Part shown: positions 25,091 through 33,728 of the stretch, one piece after another
Layout: each line of letters begins with the position of its first letter
Numbering within the stretch: the first letter of the stretch is position 1
Assembly: GCA_963837515.1 (NCBI GenBank)
Contig: CAWINT010000008.1
Span: 124,001-188,000 of the forward strand
Reading direction: 5' to 3'
DNA: 64,000 nt
From: RYN-230 sp963837515
GTDB lineage: Bacteria; Actinomycetota; Actinomycetes; Streptosporangiales; Streptosporangiaceae
The notes under the pieces: generated by a model
What the model saw: only the letters and a program-made list of their open reading frames with translations
The model's database searches: none
What the model was told of the DNA's origin: nothing
Made by a program: the position numbers and the translations under genes

Positions 25091-26587
25091 ATGGACGGTG
25101 AGGTCGCCGAGGGGGTGGTGTTCCCGCAGTCCGCGGACGGGCGGCGGAGCACGTCCGCGCTGGGCCGGGCGGTGGTCGCGGACGCGCTGCGCCCGGTTGA
25201 CCCGGCGGGCGCGCTGGGCGCCGAGCAGGAGACCAACTGGCGCTCGGGCTACCTGATCCATTTCCGCCGGCTGGTGGAGGCGGGGCTGGCCTCCCGGGCC
25301 GCCGCGCTGTCGATCGCCCGCGGCGGGCTGGCGTCGGTGCACGCCCGGATGCGGGTCCGTGGGCCGGGTGCGGAGGAGTCCGGGCTGGATACGCTGCCCA
25401 CCGCCCCCGCCCGTGCCTCGTTCGGCACGCTGAGCGTGCCCGGTGCGGGATCGCCGCCCGCCCGCCTGGAGCTGCCCTACCGGGGTGAGCGGCTGCACGG
25501 CGACGCCCTGGCCCGCCTGCTGGACACCTGGGTGAGCGGCGGCATCATCGAACCGTCCTGCGCCGACGCGGTGCGCGAGGTGGCGGCGCACCCGCAGTGG
25601 CTGCCGCTGCCGGGCCGGACGGTGCTCGCCCTGGGCGCGGGCGCGGAGGTGGGCCCGCTGGAGGTGCTGCTGCACTGGGGCGCGCGGGTAGCGGCGGTTG
25701 ACCTGCCCAGTCCTCCGGTGTGGGAGCGGGTGCTGGGCGCCGCCCGGCGCGCCGCGGGCGAGCTGCTGGTGCCGGTCAACCCGTCCGCGCCGGAGCCGCT
25801 GAGCCCGGGCAGCGCCGACGCGGCCATCGCCCGGCAGGCGGGCCTGAACCTGGCCCGGGACGTGCCGGCCGCCGCGGACTGGCTGGCCGGGCTGGACGGC
25901 CCGCTCGTGCTCGGCAACTACGTCTACGCCGACGGCGCCGCGAACGTGGCCGTGTGCGCCGCGGCCGACGCGCTCACCGTGCGGTTGCAGGCGGCCCGCC
26001 GCGATACGGCGCTGGCCTTCCTGGCCACGCCGACCGACGTGTATGCCGTGCCGGGCGACGCCGTGGCCTGGTCCGCCCGCGCCTACGCGGCCCGGCCACG
26101 GGCTGCGAAACTCGCGGGCCGGCCACTGCGCACCCTGTCCGGCGGGCGGTTGCTGCGCCGGGCCTACGTGCCCGGCGCCGACCCCGGTATCAGCGACAGC
26201 CTGGTGCCGCAGCAAGGCCCCAACTACGCCCTCGCCAAGCGGCTGCAGCGATGGCGGGCGGCCGTGGCCCGCGACGCCGGGACCACCGTATCGCTGCACC
26301 TCGCCCCACCGACCCGGACCCGGTCGGTGGTGAAGAACCGGGCACTGGCGGCGGCCTACGCCGGCGCACACCGGTTCGGCGCCGAGGTGTTCGAGCCCGC
26401 CACGACCCGGGTGCTGATGGCGGCGCTGCTCGTGCACGACCTGCACGTGCCGGGACCGGCGCGCGCCCACCCGTGGCAGGACGAAGCGTATGCCGCCGCG
26501 CACGGCGGCCTCTGGCGCATCGCCTACGCGCCCCGCAGCGCGCTCGGCCTCGCCGCCCTGCTCGGCTACGCCGCGGCACGAACGTGA
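25091..26587 (+). CDS. Conserved-looking protein of unknown function with a Rossmann-like segment
   Basis: A 498-residue protein with no signal peptide or membrane helices. The centre reads GRTVLALGAGAEVGPLEVLL, then HWGARVAAVDLPSPPVWERV, a glycine-rich loop and acidic strand end reminiscent of SAM- or NAD-binding Rossmann folds. Other notable blocks are PLVLGNYVYADGAANVAVCA and LVPQQGPNYALAKRLQRWRA. The N-terminal 75 residues are helical (NWRSGYLIHFRRLVEAGLAS). Strong codon bias supports a real gene. I do not recognise the family. Confidence 0.75.
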   Translation: MDGEVAEGVVFPQSADGRRSTSALGRAVVADALRPVDPAGALGAEQETNWRSGYLIHFRRLVEAGLASRAAALSIARGGLASVHARMRVRGPGAEESGLDTLPTAPARASFGTLSVPGAGSPPARLELPYRGERLHGDALARLLDTWVSGGIIEPSCADAVREVAAHPQWLPLPGRTVLALGAGAEVGPLEVLLHWGARVAAVDLPSPPVWERVLGAARRAAGELLVPVNPSAPEPLSPGSADAAIARQAGLNLARDVPAAADWLAGLDGPLVLGNYVYADGAANVAVCAAADALTVRLQAARRDTALAFLATPTDVYAVPGDAVAWSARAYAARPRAAKLAGRPLRTLSGGRLLRRAYVPGADPGISDSLVPQQGPNYALAKRLQRWRAAVARDAGTTVSLHLAPPTRTRSVVKNRALAAAYAGAHRFGAEVFEPATTRVLMAALLVHDLHVPGPARAHPWQDEAYAAAHGGLWRIAYAPRSALGLAALLGYAAART

Positions 26588-26672
26588 CCACCTGGGCCCG
26601 CGCGCAGCAGCTTCGCGGTGCCGGAGCGGTGACCGTCGCCGTGGCGCTGACTACGGGGCGGCCCGGACACGC

Positions 26673-27044
26673 CTAGAAGCGCCACCGCGTCGCGCCGCCC
26701 GGCGCCACGGTGCCCAGGGCGGTGGCCGTTCTGGGCGTCACCTGGTAAACGTGCCAGGGCGGCGGCCCGGCTGACGGCGCACTGTAGTCGGCGGTCAGCG
26801 CGCTGCCGGTGGCGTTGACCCGGCACGGCCAGCCCTCGGCGGCCCAGCGCGCGGCCATCCGGGCCACCGTGGCCGGGTCGGTGACCAGGGCCGCCGTACC
26901 TTCCACGACCAGATCGAACTCCCGGGCCGCGACGCTTATCGCGCAGCGCGGATCCCGGGCGACGTTCCGGGCTTTGCGGGTCTGCTGCCCGCTTTCGAAC
27001 CAGAAGTGGCCGTCGGCCCACAGGGCGCCGTGTCCCGGCGGACC
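26673..27044 (-). pseudogene. 5'-truncated pyridoxamine 5'-phosphate oxidase-like protein
   Basis: The frame reads GALWADGHFWFESGQQTRKA, RNVARDPRCAISVAAREFDL, VVEGTAALVTDPATVARMAA and ends TALGTVAPGGATRWRF. This is the split-barrel flavin/F420-binding fold of PPOX-like enzymes. About 35 N-terminal residues are missing: an in-frame TGA (which is also the stop of the upstream small gene) closes the frame at 27045-27047 and no start codon follows before the conserved core. Likely a relic; a CTG start is the only alternative. Confidence 0.65.
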
Positions 27045-27215
27045 TCAGACCCGGCGGCGCCGCTTGGCCAGCACGATGACGAGGACGACGGCAGCCGCCA
27101 CGATCAGCCCGATGACGACGAACGTCTTGAGCATGGCGAAGATCGAGCCAATGGCCGCGAAGGCGGCCCAGAGGGCCAGGATTGCGGCGACGATCTTGGA
27201 AATAACCCGGGCCAT
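27045..27215 (-). CDS. Small membrane protein
   Basis: A 56-residue protein, MARVISKIVAAILALWAAFA and onward, with two hydrophobic helices and a basic KRRRRV tail. The ATG start and codon bias are good. It precedes the truncated PPOX-like frame with no gap. Function unknown. Confidence 0.6.
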   Translation of the reverse strand: MARVISKIVAAILALWAAFAAIGSIFAMLKTFVVIGLIVAAAVVLVIVLAKRRRRV

Positions 27216-27631
27216 GCCGTCAGGATATGCGGGCGCCCTGGCCAGGGGAATGGCTGGCAGCCGTCAGTATCCCGGTTTCCGCCGCGATCAGGGGCGCGGG
27301 TCATGCTCCGGCCGCCGCCACAGCCGACGTTGACGCGCCCCGCGCGGCCGGCCATGCGGGAACTGGCGCGCGTTCAGCTGTCCGGCCGCAGCGGGTAGCC
27401 GGGCATCCAGGTGCGGCCGTATGGAATGCGGACCCGCCCGGCCGCCCGTTCCCCAGCTCATGTTGCCCCCCGGCTGCGCTGATCCGCTAATTGCTGCCGT
27501 TGATCTTCCCAGCAGCATGCGGGGCCGAACGTATCCAAGGGCTTTGGCGTTATGGCATTGCGGCCTTTCCGGTCATGATGGGTAAAAGCTGAGAATCATC
27601 CTGGTTCCGGGGTGCCGCCCGCCCGCGCCGG
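27216..27631. other. Intergenic region without a clear gene
   Basis: About 416 bases. A short minus-strand frame ending GRTWMPGYPLRPDS then stop at about 27377 could be a protein tail, but a stop lies close upstream. I see no promoter or RNA that I can defend. Confidence 0.5.
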
Positions 27632-27814
27632 TTACCAGAGATCGCCGCCGGTGAGCACGTACAGGAAGGGCACCAGCGGAATGAGGCCGAAGATCCCCCA
27701 CGCCAGTTTCCCGCCCCGCCTCAGGTCGGGCCGGTCCGTGGCCAGGTCGAGCCACATGAGCACGACGGCGACAGGATGCACGAAGCAGACCAGCAGCTCG
27801 AACAGCTTCTTCAT
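27632..27814 (-). CDS. Small membrane protein, PLDc_N-like
   Basis: A 60-residue protein with two transmembrane helices: LFELLVCFVHPVAVVLMWLD and WGIFGLIPLVPFLYVLTGGD, joined by a short loop. It resembles the small phospholipase-D-nuclease N-terminal domain proteins of actinomycetes. Stand-alone. Confidence 0.65.
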   Translation of the reverse strand: MKKLFELLVCFVHPVAVVLMWLDLATDRPDLRRGGKLAWGIFGLIPLVPFLYVLTGGDLW

Positions 27815-28062
27815 GCGCTGAACCTACCCAGATCGGCGCGGATCGTCCCCTGCCTGGCGAGCCATGACGCCGGATAGCCGCCAGTCACGGTCAGCGGATG
27901 CCTTCCGGCCCGTCCCGACTGCGGCGGGAGCAGGTTGAAGCGGGTTATACACGGCCAACTGGTGGTAAGTTCCCACCCGTGTCCGCGCCGGATGTGCGGG
28001 CGCTCGGCCAGACGGGGTCCGGAACATATCCGCCACCGGCCGCAGGCCAGGGCGTTCGCGCC

Positions 28063-29406
28063 ATGCTCGCCGATCTGTTCCCGGCCCCGGCCGAACCAGC
28101 CCCCCGCGCTGGCCTCGCCCGCTGGGCATTCGCCCTTGTCCAGATGGCCGTGGTCGGTCTTGGCGCGCTGGTGATGCTGGCCCGTATCGGCGGTCGGCCG
28201 GCCTGGGAGAGCGTCTTCGCCGAGGACCCGGGCATCTACCTGCCCGCGGCGCTCGCGCATCCCTGGCATCTGCTGCAGTCCTACGGCGGATACCTCCAGC
28301 TGGTCCCGCGCCTGATCGCCCAGGTTGCCGCGCTGCTGCCGATCAGGCAGGCATCAGTGGTCCTCGCGGTCGGCGGCGCTGTCGTCGCATCCGCGTGCGG
28401 GCTGTTCACCTACCATGCCAGCGCGGGTCACGTCAGCTCACGCTGGCTCCGCGCCCTGCTCGGCCTGTCCGTGGTGCTGCTGCCGGTGGCGCCGCTCGAG
28501 ATAGCCGATAACGGCGTCAATTCCATCTGGTACCTGCTCGCCGCCCTGTTCTGGGCGGCGCTGTGGCGGCCGCGCAGCATGGCCGGCGCGGCCGCGGCCG
28601 CGGTCGTGGCGTTCGCTGCCGCCACCGCAAGCTCGCTCGCCCTCCTCTTCGCGCCCTTGTTCCTGGCGCGCGTGGTCGTGCTGCCCCGGCGGCCGCGCGA
28701 ACACGCGGCGACCGCGGGCTGGGCGGCCGGTTGCCTGCTGCAGATCGTGGTCATGCTGACCAGCCACCAGTCCCGGCTCAAACCTCATCATGCGGTTAAC
28801 GTGGTGCTCTACTACGCGCACGAGGTCCTGCTGCCGGCGCTTGGCTGGCATCTGTCCTGGCACCTGCGCGACATCGTGGGGCTGAATGGCGCCGCCGCGA
28901 TCGTAGGCGGCTGCATCGTCGTTGTTCTAGCCGCCGCCGTTGCTACGCAGGCCCGGCGGTGCAAGGTGTTCGTGGTTACCGCTGTGCTCGGCGGGCTGGT
29001 GTTCACGGTGGTCAGCGCGGCGTTCGCGTGGGCCGGGCCGGGCCAGGCAGTAACGGTCGCGGTGGAACACGGTGCCCGTTATTCGACGGTGCCCATCCTG
29101 CTGCTCGATGCGGCGCTGATCGTGGCGGCCGACGCCTACGCGGGGCGGTGGTGGCCGCGTCCCAAGGCCATCGCCGCGGTCGCTGTGCTGGCCGCGGTCC
29201 TGGTTGCTGGCTGGTCCACGGACTTCCGTTACCCGCTGCGCCACTTCGCGGGACGCGCCTCAGCCTGGGCCCCGACCGCTGACGCGTGGCTGCACCACTG
29301 CGAGCACACCCCGGCCGGGACGATCACGGTCACCTTCACCAACTGGTGGGGGAAACGAGGCTCCAAGCTGGCCACGACGTTCCACTGCTCTGCCCTGCAC
29401 CGCTGA
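28063..29406 (+). CDS. Polytopic membrane protein, GT-C-like
   Basis: A multi-spanning protein of about 447 residues (frame open upstream to 27898, which would give 502; the ATG at 28063 puts the first helix near the N-terminus but its ribosome site is weak). The first loop carries SVFAEDPGIYLPAALAHPWH, similar in position to the acidic first loop of GT-C glycosyltransferases. The C-terminus is a soluble periplasmic segment ending TNWWGKRGSKLATTFHC. Possible cell-surface glycan role; not certain. Confidence 0.65.
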   Translation: MLADLFPAPAEPAPRAGLARWAFALVQMAVVGLGALVMLARIGGRPAWESVFAEDPGIYLPAALAHPWHLLQSYGGYLQLVPRLIAQVAALLPIRQASVVLAVGGAVVASACGLFTYHASAGHVSSRWLRALLGLSVVLLPVAPLEIADNGVNSIWYLLAALFWAALWRPRSMAGAAAAAVVAFAAATASSLALLFAPLFLARVVVLPRRPREHAATAGWAAGCLLQIVVMLTSHQSRLKPHHAVNVVLYYAHEVLLPALGWHLSWHLRDIVGLNGAAAIVGGCIVVVLAAAVATQARRCKVFVVTAVLGGLVFTVVSAAFAWAGPGQAVTVAVEHGARYSTVPILLLDAALIVAADAYAGRWWPRPKAIAAVAVLAAVLVAGWSTDFRYPLRHFAGRASAWAPTADAWLHHCEHTPAGTITVTFTNWWGKRGSKLATTFHCSALHR

Positions 29407-29540
29407 CCTGCGGTGGGTGCGGGGGGCACCCGTCCTGACACAGCCGAAAGCGCCCCCGCCGCCACACCTGCAGGCCCTGATCAACTCAGTCGTGGCTGGC
29501 CACGGCCTGCATCTCTACATCCCGACTCACCAGATTGCCG

Positions 29541-30657
29541 CTAGGAGTCTGCCCGCCACGCCAGGAAGCGGCCCTGCGACCAGCAGCGGCCGATGGCCCC
29601 GGCGTGCAGCGCCGACTGGCCGAACACCGCCAGGCCGATGATGCTGTGGCCAGAGGCGCGGCGATCGCCGAGCGTCGGTATCGCCGGCGCGACCCCGACC
29701 CCCTCCGCTGACACCCACGCCACCGCCCGCCCGGCCGCCGCTTCGCCGAGGCGGTGCAGGAAGCGCAGGCGGCTCTCGAGCGGGAAGTGCGACAGCGCCC
29801 ACGTCGTGGTGACGACAGGCAGGGCGTCCGCTGGCACCCGGGCCAAGGCGCCAGGCAGCACCTCGACGGCGTCACCCGGCAGCAGCAGTGGAGGGGCCGA
29901 CGCCGACAGCGCCATCTCCGCAGCAAGTCTCGCGGCCCGCTGCGGCTGGTCCGGCCACAGGCAGGCGCGCAACCACCGGGCGTCATCCGCGTCGGTCACA
30001 TCGACCGGATCGAGGTTGAACGCCGACCCGGGCGACGACCTCAGGCATCGCCCGCGCCGGGATGGGCCGGTCTCCCACGATCGAACACGGCAGCTGCACG
30101 GGAGATGACGGGTCGCCCAGCGACTGCCCGTTGCTGTACGTGATGCCAACACGATCGACATTGAGATTGAGCCCAGCCGAACAACCCACGTCGATCAGCC
30201 CCACCGCATTCGCGCCCACCCGGCGCGCCGCCTCGGCGATGGCCGGATACAGCACGGCGCAGCGTCCGGTCTCGTTGGCCCGCGTCGGACGGCGCACGGC
30301 GATGGCCACGACCGGGCCGGTCATTCGCAGCAGCGTGTCGATTGCCGCGCCAGCGGCAGCGTCGCCGTCCGCAGCGGCATAAGCCGCGGCAAGCGCCGGG
30401 GCGCGTCCGGCGAGGGCAAGGTCGTGCAGCGCCGCGAGGATCACCGTGGGGTGCCGCTTGCGCGCCGGCGCCGCCTCGATGGCGCGCAGCGCCTCGCCGG
30501 ACTCGCTCAGGGCGATGGCGACGCGCTCGTACAGCGGCGACGTTCCGGCGGCGTCAACCTCACCGAAGTGCCGGTACACCTGAGCAAGTGTGCGGGCCCT
30601 GCCCACGCGTACGGCGCTTCCTCCGGCCGGCCCTGGCATTCCTACAATGTTAGCCAT
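29541..30657 (-). pseudogene. Frameshifted DUF2332-like protein
   Basis: The N-terminal frame (from ATG 30657) contains VYRHFGEVDAAGTSPLYERV and VGLIDVGCSAGLNLNVDRVG. The C-terminal frame contains FNLDPVDVTDADDARWLRAC, WALSHFPLESRLRFLHRL and ends at 29541. These are the two halves of DUF2332 proteins, which have a methyltransferase-like fold. One extra base near 30021-30027 separates them. Either a real mutation or a sequencing indel; both halves are otherwise well conserved. Confidence 0.75.
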
Positions 30658-30833
30658 TGGAACGACAACCCCTGGCTCTGATCCAGGCCGTTGCGGGGCC
30701 TGGCGGCACCTTCCGGGCCACCATCCCCACCCCGCCCGGGCAGGCCATCGTGACCGTGACCGCCACCGCAGGCGGCCAGGCGACCGGCTGGGCACAGCAA
30801 ACCGTGTCCCGCCCGCGCAGCGGCACGGCCTGA
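30657..30833 (+). pseudogene. Possible 3' remnant of an extracellular protein
   Basis: A short frame ending GGTFRATIPTPPGQAIVTVT, then ATAGGQATGWAQQTVSRP, typical of the last Ig-like domain of secreted actinomycete enzymes. An in-frame TAG lies just upstream (30651) and only TTG could start it. Probably a tail left after deletion of the rest. Confidence 0.35.
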
Positions 30834-30842
30834 GCTTCGCTC

Positions 30843-31064
30843 AGCCAGCATGACCGTTACGAGCAGCAGGACGATATCGGCCTCACTGACGTCGTCCCGG
30901 AGCTCTCCGGACCGGCGCACGCGGCGGAACAGCGCTTGCGCCAGGTGCCCGGCCTTCTCGGCCAGCGCGGTCAGTGCTGGATGATGCGCGGGTGATAGTC
31001 CGGACCCCGGTGTACCGATTGACGATGTATCGGGTAGCAGAATAGTGTGCCGCTGTGACTCCAC
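30843..31064 (-). pseudogene. Remnant of a TetR-family regulator C-terminus
   Basis: The frame reads HPALTALAEKAGHLAQALFR, then RVRRSGELRDDVSEADIVLL, matching the C-terminal ligand domain ending of TetR regulators (helix, then V/ADIVLLL). No DNA-binding domain precedes it and the reading frame has no natural end until 30642. A relic. Confidence 0.45.
31019..31046 (+). promoter_or_regulatory. Sigma-70-like promoter, possibly leaderless transcript
   Basis: TTGACG (31019-31024), a 16-base spacer and AATAGT (31041-31046). The GTG at 31055 lies eight bases after the -10, so the transcript may begin at or next to the start codon. Confidence 0.45.
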
Positions 31065-31246
31065 TGCAGGAACTGCCTGGCACGGCCGGGCCTCCGCGCG
31101 GACGACGTCCCCGCCGCGGCCGGTGGGCCCGGCTAGGCATCGGCCTGGTCCTGTCGATCGCCAGCGGCGCCGTTGTGCTGTTCATCGCGCTCGTGGTGAT
31201 CCCCGCGGCCAACGCCGGCGCGGCAGGCGGCTGCGGTGGCGGCTGA
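31055..31246 (+). CDS. Small single-span membrane protein
   Basis: A 63-residue protein: a basic N-terminus (RGRRPRRGRWARLG), then one transmembrane helix (GLVLSIASGAVVLFIALVVI) and a Gly/Cys tail. It overlaps the start of the next gene by 11 bases, so the two are probably translated together. Confidence 0.6.
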   Translation: MTPLQELPGTAGPPRGRRPRRGRWARLGIGLVLSIASGAVVLFIALVVIPAANAGAAGGCGGG

Positions 31247-32336
31247 CCTGCCCATCGGCCGCCCGGCTGCCCGGCCGGCGGGCACCCCCGCGGCCAGCCA
31301 CCCGGCCATTGCCCGGAGTGGCACTGCACCCGGCAGGCGGCCCGGCGCCCGCACCTGGGTCTGGACGACGGTAACCCTCACCGGGTGCGCCCTCGCCGGG
31401 GCGGCCGTGCTCGCGCCGCCAGCGGCGGCTGCTCCGGGCCGAGGGCTGGCGGCGCTGCTGTTCCTCGGCTCCTCCGTCCACGTCGCGGCAACAGGCTGGC
31501 TCTACACGCTGCCCGGCGTCCGCGCTCAGGCGTTCCGGCGGCCACGGCGCTATCTCTGCCTTCCAGCCGGCCTCATCCTGGCCGGGGCGGTCACGGCCGC
31601 CGTGCTGTCCCCGGCGGCCGTGACGTGGCTTCTCCTGGCCCTCTTCGCCTGGCAGGTCTTCCACTTTCAGAAGCAGAACGTCGGCATGGTGGCGCTCGCC
31701 GCCTCAGCCTTCCAGGTCAAGCCCCTGCGACCAGCTGAGCGCCGGGCGCTCACCGGGGCGGGGGCAGCCGGCATCATCGCGCTGACCGCCCAGCCCGGTC
31801 TCCTGCAGCTCGCTCTCCGGCCGGGCGCCGGGCAGCTGTCCGGACTAGCCGGTGCCCTGTTCGCGATCTCCACCGGAACCGGGCTGCTGGCCATATCCCG
31901 GCGGGCACGGGCCGGCCGGCCAGCCGGGTTCTGCGCCATGTACCTGATGGCGCTGCTGTTCCCGCTTCCAATCTTCGTGTTCCGGTCGCCGTACGCGGCG
32001 GTCGGCGGCATGACCATCGCGCACGGGTTCCAGTACCTGCTGCTCGTCGGGCTGCTGGCGGCCGGGAGCCGCCAGGGAACAGGGCGATCGCGCCGGATCT
32101 GGATTTTCTGCAATGTTGCGCTGGCCGGGGGAGCGTTGCTCAGCGTCGCATCACACCTGCACGGGTCTCCGCCCGCGATCCGGCTGCTGTTCGGCGCCTA
32201 TCTCGGGACACTCATGGCGCACTTCGTGATAGACGCAGGACTGTGGCGGATGCGTGATCCAGCCGCCCGCGGGTTCCTGGCCGGTAGCCTTCCGTGGCTT
32301 GTCTCGGCCAGCCCCGGCAGCACCCGGGCGGAATGA
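31236..32336 (+). CDS. Polytopic membrane protein with conserved His/Asp motifs
   Basis: A 366-residue protein with about eight transmembrane helices. Notable motifs in or near helices: AWQVFHFQKQNVGMVALAAS, GGMTIAHGFQYLLLVGLLAA and LMAHFVIDAGLWRMRDPAAR. The repeated His-containing membrane motifs (HFQKQN, AHGFQY, HFVIDA) recall membrane oxygenases or desaturase-like proteins such as Brp/Blh, but I cannot place it in a family. Coupled to the small upstream membrane protein. Confidence 0.65.
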   Translation: MAADLPIGRPAARPAGTPAASHPAIARSGTAPGRRPGARTWVWTTVTLTGCALAGAAVLAPPAAAAPGRGLAALLFLGSSVHVAATGWLYTLPGVRAQAFRRPRRYLCLPAGLILAGAVTAAVLSPAAVTWLLLALFAWQVFHFQKQNVGMVALAASAFQVKPLRPAERRALTGAGAAGIIALTAQPGLLQLALRPGAGQLSGLAGALFAISTGTGLLAISRRARAGRPAGFCAMYLMALLFPLPIFVFRSPYAAVGGMTIAHGFQYLLLVGLLAAGSRQGTGRSRRIWIFCNVALAGGALLSVASHLHGSPPAIRLLFGAYLGTLMAHFVIDAGLWRMRDPAARGFLAGSLPWLVSASPGSTRAE

Positions 32337-32409
32337 CTTCCCATGCACGTTGCGGCGCTGCGCCCGGTCGAAGCTTACCGCTGGAAATGACCGGATTGGC
32401 AGGGAGTCT

Positions 32410-33390
32410 TTATGGAGGAGCTGGTGGTTGTGGGTAGTGATACTGCGCGGACACATTGCTTTCGCCGCCTAGCAGGTCCATGAGTGTACCGTTGGCGTGG
32501 CGCTCTTGGAACGTGGTGGATGGGCTGGGCAGATGCAAGCTCTCATAAAGCGCGAAGCGATTAAGGGCAATTATGGTTGACATCGCTATCCCGTAGCTCT
32601 GCGCCGCTACGACCGACCCGCGGTAGCAGAGGTATGTCAGGGCGTAGGGGATGAGGGCGACCAACAACCAGAGCCCGCTATGCCACAGGTAAGATATTGT
32701 CGCAAGGAACGCCAGTGCAAAAGTCATGGTAGTCCGCACCGCCAGGTCCATTGCGGAGCGTTGGTCATCGAGATAGTCGCTGTGTCCTTGTGGCGCAACC
32801 AGAGCTAGGTAAGGCAGCAGGGTCGGAGCATCGAGGTTATAGGGCTGACCAGCGAGTATTTCGTATCGGCGTAGCATATTGCCAAGGCGTGTCGGCATTA
32901 TATGATCTGGCTTTTCTGGATAGCTCAGTGCCACCCGTTTCGCCTCATCGCGTTGGGAGAGTAGCCGTACCCGGTGGTCAACGCCTTGTGAGATGTCCCA
33001 GTCATCAAGGGCGTCGGAAGCCTCACCTGCCACGTCTGCTAGCCACTGCCGCTTTTCGCGATAGCGGCCAATCCGGGTGGACCTGATGTGCTGGAATGGC
33101 CAGCTAGATCCCCAGTATCCTTCGAGTATTTGCGTCATAACAAACTGCAAAGGATGGAGGACCAGGGCGATTGCGATTCCTGTTACCGTTAGGAGTGCTA
33201 CGCCACCAAGGCCGAGGCCGCCGAGGGCTATAACGGATTTGTTCCAGTCGGGCGGCCCTCGCCAGCCCTCCGAGTGGAGAAGAAAAAAAACATAGATAAC
33301 CAAGAGAATGGAAGGAAGAACGCTTACAACACTGAAATACTGGCCAATAGCCTGTCGTGTTCCTGATACGATGCCCGAGACGTCTGCCAC
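32410..33390 (-). CDS. Hypothetical membrane protein in lower-GC interval
   Basis: A 326-residue protein with two N-terminal membrane helices (VLPSILLVIYVFFLLH; ALGGLGLGGVALLTVTGIAI), a long cytoplasmic central domain with charged helices, two further helices (about 220-265), and a C-terminal soluble tail. Codons are visibly less GC-biased than in flanking genes, suggesting horizontal acquisition. It follows the zinc-ribbon gene by three bases. Unknown function. Confidence 0.7.
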   Translation of the reverse strand: MADVSGIVSGTRQAIGQYFSVVSVLPSILLVIYVFFLLHSEGWRGPPDWNKSVIALGGLGLGGVALLTVTGIAIALVLHPLQFVMTQILEGYWGSSWPFQHIRSTRIGRYREKRQWLADVAGEASDALDDWDISQGVDHRVRLLSQRDEAKRVALSYPEKPDHIMPTRLGNMLRRYEILAGQPYNLDAPTLLPYLALVAPQGHSDYLDDQRSAMDLAVRTTMTFALAFLATISYLWHSGLWLLVALIPYALTYLCYRGSVVAAQSYGIAMSTIIALNRFALYESLHLPSPSTTFQERHANGTLMDLLGGESNVSAQYHYPQPPAPP

Positions 33391-33393
33391 AGT

Positions 33394-33669
33394 TTACCGG
33401 CGCCGGTAGTCGTCTGCTTCACTGGCCAGGAACTCGTGCCCGCAATTCTGGCAGATGCAGTAGCCTCTCCGTTGAGGAACCACTCGACGTCCGCAGACCG
33501 GGCATCTTTTCGACCGCCCCTTGCCCCCCGGATTACTTCCGGGGGGCTGAATAGGTGGTTTCTGTATGCAGAGACTCGTCACCCCTGTCGCCATGATCAA
33601 CCAAGCAACAGCCATCAGCGCTCGGGCCCGGTGTTCCTGACCAAATCCTGAGCGAAGTGTGGCGAACAT
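33394..33669 (-). CDS. Small membrane zinc-ribbon protein
   Basis: A 91-residue protein with one N-terminal membrane helix (ALMAVAWLIMATGVTSLCI) and a C-terminal zinc ribbon (CPVCGRRVVPQRRGYC, then CQNCGHEFLASE; CxxC...CxxC). It forms a two-gene operon with the membrane protein at 32410-33390. Such ribbons usually mediate protein or nucleic-acid contacts. Confidence 0.65.
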   Translation of the reverse strand: MFATLRSGFGQEHRARALMAVAWLIMATGVTSLCIQKPPIQPPGSNPGGKGRSKRCPVCGRRVVPQRRGYCICQNCGHEFLASEADDYRRR

Positions 33670-33728
33670 GGGCGCCTCCAGTTGCCTGATCGTACCTCCG
33701 CAGTTTCCAGAGGCGCTACCTTGCTAGG

